Source: Epiperipatus broadwayi
Lineage: Eukaryota > Onychophora > Udeonychophora > Euonychophora > Peripatidae
Assembly: GCA_028023455.1 (NCBI GenBank)
Contig: JAQFVV010000043.1
Coordinates: 2,167,483-2,231,482, forward strand
Length of the DNA: 64,000 bases
Direction of reading: 5' to 3'
Part shown: piece by piece, positions 56,610-64,000 of the stretch
Layout: each line of letters opens with the position of its first letter
How positions within the stretch are numbered: the first letter of the stretch is position 1
The notes under the pieces: model-generated
Database searches by the model: none
Told to the model about the DNA's origin: nothing
What the model saw: the letters and a program-made list of their open reading frames with translations, nothing else
Program-made: the position numbers and the translations under genes

Positions 56610-57045
56610 ATTACTATAGGTTATTAATATAAAAATTTAGGAAAAATAAAAACCATTGTCTCAGGAGCTGTGTGGAAGAGCTTTAGGAGACATATGCAGA
56701 TCACGAGTTGTGGATTGCACATGTTTGGATAATGAATAAATCCATGTGTTACGTCTAGCGAATGAGTGTTTTTGAAAAAGAACTAATAAAGTTTATAAAT
56801 TTTTCTAAAATAACATTTAACAATTCAATTAAATGATGGAAATAGTCCAATTTATTAACTATAAGTCAAATAATACCATCTCAATCCTTCAGACAAACAT
56901 ATAACTAATAAATTTACTCTAAAATTTATATCATGTCCCTCTAGGCATCACCAAATCATGTTTCTATAGAGTTCCATATAAATAAAAGTTACTATATACC
57001 AAACGAAATATTATATGATTTTATCTGCTTAGTTTCAATATCCGC
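56610..57045. other. AT-rich sequence, nothing recognised
   Basis: No supported gene or repeat. Confidence 0.35.
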
Positions 57046-57049
57046 AAGA

Positions 57050-57830
57050 GAATTCATTCTATTTATTTTACTCCAGAGCCATCTATTGTAAGCTTGAGTA
57101 ATTAATAAATACCAAATCACCACCATTTTCAACTATCACCATGTTTAATCCAGTTACTCCAATCCCTAGCTGCTTACCTCTACATAAATACCAGCAAACT
57201 TCCTTATTTTATCCATCCATCTCACATGTGGTCTCTTTCTAAGTCAGTTATAATTTCTTGAAATTCAGTTTAAGATTTCAACTTTCATTAATTATCATCT
57301 CTTTTAGCAATATGTTCAGCTCAGCTCCACTTTAGCCTCTTAATTCTATCAAGACCTATTTGTTTTCTAACCATGTATTTCATTTTCAATCCCTTCTTGT
57401 TATTCCTAACATATATCTCTTCATACTTTGTTAGGGGTCAGAAGGGTCTACACTGATCTTCCACTAAATATCCAAGTTTCAGATTGATAAATAAAATCTG
57501 GAAAGACACATTTATTAAAAATCTTACTTTACAAACACATATGCATACTTTCTTTTAATATTAAATTATTTCTAGCAAAAGCACTCCATCCAAATTTAAT
57601 TCTAGGATTAATTCCTAAATTATCATTATTAATTTTTATTTCCCCTCTTTTTTTTTAATGAAAAGTCATTTAATATAATTTTTTTAAACATTTATCCTTA
57701 GTCCTAATTTTTTATTTTCACCTGATAATTCTTCCAACATTTTCTGAAACTCTTAAACATTATTTGCAAAAACAAGCTCATCATCTGCAAAATCAATATG
57801 ATTTAAATAAAATTATTTCAATTACTAATT
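57050..57830 (-). pseudogene. Decayed non-LTR retrotransposon RT to C-terminus
   Basis: Minus strand: at about 57800 it reads HIDFADDELVFANNV-EFQKMLEELS, the FADD catalytic box of a LINE RT, then KLGLRINV. Downstream come KFGWSAFARNN, RIKRLKWS-AEHIAKRDDN, ITDLERDHM-DGWIK and LVFI-YSSLQ-MALE. The order matches the RKLKWAGHIARR-DNRW, GRP-TRW and AQDR--W segments that end many animal LINE ORF2 proteins, though some of these are only loosely conserved here. Stops are numerous, so the copy is dead. Upstream RT sequence beyond 57830 is too decayed to follow. Confidence 0.7.
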
Positions 57831-59575
57831 CTTAATTTTCTTTAATTTATAAACCAAATTATTTTCACAATTTAATTACAGAAAATACATATACATTAAC
57901 TAAATCAAAAGCTTGCATTTCACTTGTCAATAAAATACACATTTCAATATATTTTTTCTGAAACAAGTTTTTTATGAAAGACATAACAAAATTCAAATAA
58001 AATATACCAGTATTTCTATCCACTGGAGGGTTCTAAACTTCTCCATAGCTGACCATTTTTTTATTTACTTAGAATTTTTTATTAGCACAGTAATGTATCC
58101 AGTTTATTCAAAAATTGTTTACTTTTGAAATAAATCTGTACAGTCCATGATAATTAAAACTTTTCTTTTGGGCAGTAAATAGAAATAGATTTTTGTTAAT
58201 TACAAAGCTAATGTTTGAAATAATATGTCAATATACATTTTATTCACTAGCCAATTTTTTCATTTATGTTTGTTTATACATTTGTAAAATAGAAATCATA
58301 CATGATGTGGATGGATATATATATATGTCTATGTATGCTTTGACAATAGATTTCTTTTGTTTCCATATACATAAAGTACCATATGTATAAAGTATAGCAC
58401 TAGAATCTTAATGTTAGGCTGTTTCTCATATTGATTACCAGTATAACATGTTATGGTTGTTTTCAATTCAGTTTCTACCATTTGCAAACTTAGGCTGTGA
58501 CAAGTAATGACTATTTCACATAAGCATCAAAAACAGAGAAGAAATCCTGTTCAGGAGTTCAAACTTAAGAAATATAAACACTAGATGCAACTGACTTTCC
58601 TTTGAAGATTTCCATACACTCTATATCAGTTAAATTGGATCCACTATTTGTAGAAGATACAATTGAATTTTTAAACAAGAGCATTAAATAAGTATTTTCC
58701 TTCTTGATTAATAAAAACAAGATAATGAATAAATTATTAGTGCTTTGTTTTTTTTAGTTTATGTTCATCAAAATAGATTTTAAAAAAATCCTTCTTAATT
58801 GTGGAAGTAAAAATATATTACAATTAATTTTATAATCTTATATATCTTGAAAAAAAAAACATCTTTGTTTAGATAAAAAGATACCTTTTTTATATTTGAT
58901 TTGAAATAATGTATAATATTTCATAAATACCAAGAAATATTATTACTCAATCAATGTTTCAGTTACTTAAGACTTTATTTTAAATAATTATATAAATATA
59001 TTAATAATTATATATTAATAATTATATAACTAAATTTTATCAGAATTCATTTCTACTTTGATTTAAACATATATACACATACACTGCATTGTGCACCATG
59101 AAACCATCCCATCTTAATATATATATAATTAACGAACTGTGATCTATAATAATATTCACAGAATAGATTTCAAAATGGATACTTTAATTAGTTACACAGC
59201 GGTCTTCAAAATAGTAGATTTATTAAAGGGCATTCCATTGCTCTTATACATTGCAAATTTCATCTATTTCATTGTCACTGGTGACTGATTCTTTCTCCAA
59301 ACTGCTTGTATTATTGTCTCTGAATCAATGCATGTGATAGTTTAGCTAGTCGCCACAATAATTTTAAGGTGCTAGCATGTTTGAATCATAAATTATAGGA
59401 AATGTGATGTGTTTTACATCTTAACACATAATGGAATAATAGCCTAACATATTAAAACATAATATATAATATCAAAACTCCACTCTTTTACATTTTATAG
59501 CATTGAGGATTATATTGAAACATATGAAATGATTGCAGTAAAGCCGTGAATCATAAGAATGCTTTAAGATGGCTT
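57831..59575. other. AT-rich sequence, nothing recognised
   Basis: It may include unrecognisable 5' parts of the LINE relic (57830-58100). A 65-codon plus frame at 58193-58390 has no motif. Confidence 0.35.
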
Positions 59576-59579
59576 TCGA

Positions 59580-59795
59580 AATTTCGTGAAGAGCACTGAA
59601 GATAATCTATGCAAAATGTGTTTTCACATTTCATGTTATAACTTATTCAGATCATACCAGTGATTCAAAATTTTTAGGTGAATAGGTAAACTAAGATGCT
59701 GCATAGTACATATATTGATTCAGAGATGGCACAACAGGCAGCTTGGAGAGAGAACTGATTATCTTTTCATTGGAACACGCTGCATATATAGATTG
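59580..59795 (-). repeat. Dispersed repeat, inverted relative of 37745-37935
   Basis: Reverse complement carries GTGTTCCAATGAAAAGATAA, CCAAGCTGCCTGTTGTGCC, GCCATCTCTGAATCAAT and AAGTTATAACATGAAATGTG in the same order as 37745-37935. Confidence 0.55.
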
Positions 59796-60149
59796 AGTAT
59801 TTTTTTACTGGTAATTGAGTCACAAATGAATGCATATAAAATAACTTAATAATAATACCCAACTCATTAAAATGCAAATTCTACATATAAGCAATTTAAG
59901 ACTTATTATAAATACAGTTCCGTGTGGCAATATACAAATTCAAATTACTTTTTAAATAAAAAATGTTTTTATTTTATATATTTTACAATATAATAAAATA
60001 TTTTTTATAACTAAAAGTTTCCGTCACTTAATGAGTGCTAGAAGTCCTTGGAATTTTACAAATCTGTTTTTTAACTTTATATACAAATTAAACTGTTGAA
60101 TGTATTCGTAACAAGAATTGAAAATCATTAACAATAAGAAATTAGTTTT

Positions 60150-60175
60150 CTTGTGTGTGTGTGTGCGCGCGCGTC
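60150..60175 (+). repeat. (TG)n(CG)n microsatellite
   Basis: TGTGTGTGTGTGTGCGCGCGCG; mirrors the (AC)n(GC)n tract at 44475 on the other strand. Confidence 0.9.
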
Positions 60176-60429
60176 AAAATAAATAATAGAATGATGCGCT
60201 GCTCAAGAGTTCATAAAAAGATCAAATGTGAGAGAGCTGGAACTACAAAGCTTGAGATCCAGTAATCTATGCAAGTGCAAAAATATCAAACTCCAAATAT
60301 AATAAAGTAATTATTTTCAAAGAATTAAAAGTGAGATTAAAATGTATAGTACTACAATGATTGCTGAAACTTCCGAATTCTTAGCTTTAAAAAAAATTAT
60401 ACATTTTATTCAATGAATAATATTTGTGT

Positions 60430-60980
60430 AGTGTAATTTTTACTACACCACTCTCATGCAAGGTAAGGGACTGGTTTCTAACTATTTTTAACACCAGGTG
60501 GAGGTATGTAGTTTTTATGCTGGGTTTGCGAAAAGATAAGGGGGATTTAGATTTAAAGGCCATAGAGTTGACAAAGATTATGTTGTGGAAATGGGATGGG
60601 GCAGAATATGGGAAGACTTAGAGTGGGGAATGGAAAATAAAGTGGCTAACAGGTTTATCTGGGCATAGTTGCTGAGATATTCTTGGCTTCGTTTAAGGAG
60701 AAGCCAAATACATCACCTCGCATCACATCACATCACAGACCAAAGGCGTGCAAAAAAACAATGTATAAATCCCAAGATGTACATTTCACGTCTCCTTTTC
60801 TCACACGTCTTTGATCATACGTTCATGATTACACGTCTCCACAAGATGTTAAAAGTAGATAAAAACTAGTCCCTCTTTTGTGTGAGAGGGCTGGAGTGAA
60901 AAATTACACTACAGAAATATTATTCATAAAGTGGATAATTTCTAGTCTAATAAATAACTAACAAAAATTATTAATACACA
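60430..60980. mobile_element. Family B element interrupted by an unrelated ~225-bp insertion
   Basis: The outer parts match family B: TTTTACTACACCACTCTCATG-AAGG, GGTTTCTA-CTATTTTTAACACC-GG, and later GACCAAAGGCGTG, CAAGATGTTAAAAG-AGATA and GATAATTTCTAGTCTAATAAA. Between about 60509 and 60737 lies foreign sequence ending (ATCAC)n, the LINE-like tail also seen at 43817-43893. The hammerhead block itself is missing (only CCCAAGATGTACATTTCACG remains of the minus-strand copy). Confidence 0.65.
60509..60737 (+). mobile_element. LINE-like 3' fragment inserted in a family B element
   Basis: Shares its last ~75 bp and pentamer tail with 43817-43893. The first part, in the frame of a 65-codon ORF, reads LGLRKDKGDLDLKAIELTKI and ends soon after. 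I do not recognise it, but it may be the last codons of a LINE ORF before the shared 3' UTR. Confidence 0.45.
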
Positions 60981-60984
60981 TTTT

Positions 60985-62595
60985 GATTTATGTGAATTTT
61001 TGTTTGGCTGCTTAAATTAAATGATAAAAGATTTATAATCAAATAACCATATAAATGTATAATTGCTGGTTAAGTAAAATAATCTAAATTAAGATTAACC
61101 AGTCCGTAAAACGTACTCAAAAAATTTATATATAAATAATGATACTGAAAATTTACAGGTTTTTCCTAAAGCTAACATTTTACGCTAATTAGCTAATTAT
61201 CTTCTTTACACGACAATTCTCTTAATCTATATACTACTAAAAAATTTATTTCTAACCTAAATTCAATGGCATTAACCGTACTCAAATAAAACAGCTAATA
61301 ATAAATTTCAGTTTTAACTCATCCATTATGAGATAACGCAAATATGCTATGAATGTAATTAAAAACAGATTAAACTTATAAATATGTATTTACAAAATGA
61401 TGAACACAGAATTTTTAAGACATATATTCATATTAGTTCTGCATGAAGCAAATCAATTAACATATTTTTTAATTTATATAACTTTTTAAATAAGATTATA
61501 ATTTATATACATTTTTTCACTTACTAAAATCAATTATCATAGCGAAGACTGTTTCGATAAAAGCATTTATTGATTCTGCAGATATTCAATGTTTAATTAT
61601 ATACTCAATTTTATATGATATAAATATTTCCCCTTTTTATAACTTCTACATAAACTCACTTTTCGTATATATTTTACGATGTGTTTATATTTCTTTAATA
61701 TATTTTTAATAATTGTCAGTTGGATGGTTTTACGTAGAACAGAAAATTAACATTTTTAAAATTATGTTTAAAACTTTATATATATTAATAACATAATTAT
61801 AATTTTTAAAAAAGAACTATAAATATTACTTACACTGAAGCAGATTTACTATTGCATATATTTAAAGAATACAATCAAAAAATAGAGACAATACAAAAAA
61901 AACAATGAACACGTTTTCTGCATATGTATGATAAAAGACATTTTTTGTACCTAAAATAAATATATATTGTGACCTTTACGTATATGTGTGTTACGTAAAA
62001 CGATTAGAAATAATATTCAAGGAATCTTGGATGAACATAGAGTGATGGCACTCATCATCATCAACCTCAAGTCAGTACAAAATTTAAATATAAAATTATA
62101 AGGAATGAAAGAAGCATGAGAGATCAGCACAGAACTAACTATACGTTCACCAGTATTATACAAAATTAGTAATCATTCATCATCATGAATGATCAACAAT
62201 AAAAATAAATCAACAGTAATCTTGTGATTGGATTTGAAATGGGTCTACTATAGACCAAGCTTATTATTTAGCACTTGCCAGCTTGGGACAGATTATTTAA
62301 ACAATAATTTGAATGCACAAACTTAAGTGCTAAACCATAAGAATATAACAATTAAAAAAATAATGCTGGGATACTAGAACATACTGATTATCATCAATGT
62401 ACTGGCCAACTACAAACTTAATTTCTAAATAAATAATTAAAATGAAATATAGTTTATGAACTTTAAGGATATCTCCTTTGGACCAACCATGATCATCAAC
62501 AGCTGGATGTCTATAAACACTAAATATAACCTCCCCTTATATATAATTGTTATTGTGATCAAGAGCTATAATACAACATATAATAATTTATAATA
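60985..62595. other. AT-rich sequence, nothing recognised
   Basis: No supported gene or repeat. TCATCATCA-type words near 62050 and 62175 are simple sequence. Confidence 0.35.
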
Positions 62596-62609
62596 TTTTA
62601 GGGTTGTCG

Positions 62610-62835
62610 TCGATGAGCAGATATATCCCACTGGATGGCGCTGTTTTCACGCTAAAACACATAAAAATGCCGTTTCCGCGGCCGACACCTTCAAACCTGA
62701 ATTTTCTATAATACAACTTTTTTGTTGTGCTACAGATTGCAGGCCGCTATGTCGCGTCGCAGTACAGCATGTATGTTTTACGCAGCAAATACATTTTCCG
62801 AATTCGCACAGTTTATAAAATGATTACGGCTTGGG
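62610..62835 (+). other. CpG-rich segment
   Basis: It contains CGTCGATG, GGCGC, CCGCGGCCGAC, CCGCTATGTCGCGTCGC and ACGGCTTGG in a window that otherwise has very few CpGs. A 24-codon frame from ATG at 62750 (MSRRSTACMFYAANTF...) is the only open frame and has no recognised domain. It may be the promoter or end region of the TIR element, or an unrelated CpG island or first exon. Confidence 0.5.
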
Positions 62836-63354
62836 GAGAGGGTGTGTTTTTTTGAATTGGATGGAAATGTTATTTTCATTGGATTTTTTTTTATTTTAAA
62901 GTATTGAAATGTTCAGATTTTGTAAAGTAATAATTAACAGACTTTTTACACCGTAGTGTATTGAAGTTTTAAGTAGTAAATGTTGACGAGATATATGTAT
63001 AAAGTTATTTGGAATTAGGTAACGAGTCAAGTAACGTACTGTTCATAACATTCCACGAGACATTTTAAGATTGTAGCGTGTGTATATTTTTGAAATAAAA
63101 AAAAAGCGTTAACACAAAAATATCCAGTAAGAAAAGTACAATTGTACACTGTTTTTTTAAATGTCATAAAAAGCATATATTATAAACATTTTATATATAT
63201 ATTTGTCGTTTAAAAAAGTTTTAGTTTCTTTCTTTTCTCAGACTACTGTTATTCTTTATTGAATATAGTTTACGTTTATTGTTATCATTTATTTTATAGA
63301 TGTTAGTAAAAAAAAATATTTACAAAAATACGATTTTGATATTTTTTATTTTAA

Positions 63355-63512
63355 ACCATAAACCTAACCCTAAAACTAACCCTAAAGCTAACCCTAAAAC
63401 TAACCCTAAACTAACCATAAAACTAACCCTAAAGCTAACCCTATAGCTAATCCTAAAACTAACCCTAATCCTAATCCTAAAGCTAACCCTAATCCTAACC
63501 CTAAACGTAACA
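63355..63512 (+). repeat. Degenerate telomere-like (CCCTAA) tract
   Basis: About 155 bp of TAACCCTAAA-CTAACCCTAAAGC style repeats, an alternating 12-bp form (AACCCTAAA plus RCT) mixed with plain CTAATC/CTAACC hexamers. It is interstitial and degenerate, and lies inside the TIR element at 62598-63890. Confidence 0.9.
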
Positions 63513-63890
63513 AGTTTTACTTTTAGTTATCATTCTATTTGAAATAAAAACTAGCGGTAAACAAAATCTTCGATAGAAAAAATCTCCGATAGAAAATTGA
63601 TGTTTTCTAATAAAAAGAAAACTAAAAAAGACGAATCAAATTATAATTTGTTTATTTTATTTTACATTTATTATTATCATTTAATTTGTATATGGTAATA
63701 AAAAATAATATTTAAAATTAAGTAATATTTAAAAAAGATGATTTTCTTTTTGTTTTTATTTTCGCATTACAAAAAACACATCAAAATGATTATAATTAAC
63801 GGCCCGTGAATGATCATATTTTATAATTTTAGCGTGATAACTGCGCCATCAAGTGGGATTTAGCAGCTATTCTACGAGAACCTATTTTAG

Positions 63891-64000
63891 GATTAAATAA
63901 ATTCACTGGAATAACTTTAACAATAAAATATCAATTTATTAATAACAATTAAGATGAAATTAAGGTCTGCCGAATATGATTATACATAAATTAAGTCTCC
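63891..64000. other. AT-rich flank, nothing recognised
   Basis: No feature supported to the window end. Confidence 0.4.

Larger units (their letters stand above)
62598..63890. mobile_element. Non-autonomous TIR element (~1.3 kb) holding a telomere-like tract
   Basis: The left end GGTTGTCGTCGATGAGCAGA...ATCCCACTGGATGGCGC...TCACGCTA (62610-62662) is matched by the inverse of the right end (63828-63882), with roughly 75% identity over ~53 bp by eye. ATTTTAGG lies immediately outside both ends (around 62602 and 63883), a possible 8-bp target duplication as in hAT elements. No transposase ORF is visible. Class assignment is tentative. Confidence 0.6.

Overview
The window looks like non-coding DNA from a very AT-rich animal genome. 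The sequence shows no bacterial gene organisation and no long ORFs. It has tRNA-derived SINEs with poly-A tails and target-site duplications, non-LTR and Penelope-like retrotransposon remains, a monomer satellite array, DNA transposons with terminal inverted repeats, and a degenerate CCCTAA-type (vertebrate/lophotrochozoan/cnidarian-style) telomere-like tract. The species cannot be fixed from the sequence. A non-insect invertebrate is my inference from the TTAGGG-like tract, the base composition and the mix of elements. I found no convincing host protein-coding gene. The only long intact ORF (4889-5719, minus) is the C-terminal end of a non-LTR retrotransposon.

Layout. 0.3 kb: tRNA-Gly(TCC)-derived SINE. 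2.6-3.2 kb: foldback element. 4.1-4.4 kb: small TIR element. 4.8-5.7 kb: LINE 3' end. 6.25-7.09 kb: two palindromic elements carrying hammerhead ribozymes (HHRs), followed at 7.57-8.56 kb by a decayed Penelope-like RT/GIY-YIG region. 11.6-13.5 kb: two more HHR palindromes. 14.65-20.9 kb: 351/353-bp satellite array split by a 2.2-kb solo-LTR-like insertion, then an inverted stretch of the same repeat to 21.4 kb and a ~100-bp minisatellite to 22.24 kb. 23.5-31.6 kb: SINEs, HHR fragments and long featureless AT-rich DNA. 32.4-33.25 kb: LINE remains. 34.0-34.4 kb: three 130-bp tandem units. 35.56-39.04 kb: SINE, TIR element, SINE and a near-perfect hairpin. 40.3-48.6 kb: HHR elements, small duplications and a second Penelope-like relic. 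52.5-56.6 kb: HHR palindromes, one fused to a tRNA-like promoter sequence. 57.05-57.81 kb: decayed LINE RT. 60.4-61.0 kb: interrupted HHR element. 62.6-63.9 kb: TIR element holding a CpG-rich segment and the telomere-like tract.

The unifying signal is a set of short repeats, in at least four sequence families, that contain recognisable type I hammerhead ribozymes: core CUGANGA, a stem II hairpin, GAAA, a very short self-complementary stem III, then UH and stem I. Most lie in head-to-head palindromic dimers, so both strands could carry a ribozyme. Such minimal HHRs are known from Penelope-like elements and animal retrozymes, and two decayed Penelope-like coding regions lie in the same window. 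Functional statements are inference, because no structure prediction or database search was run.
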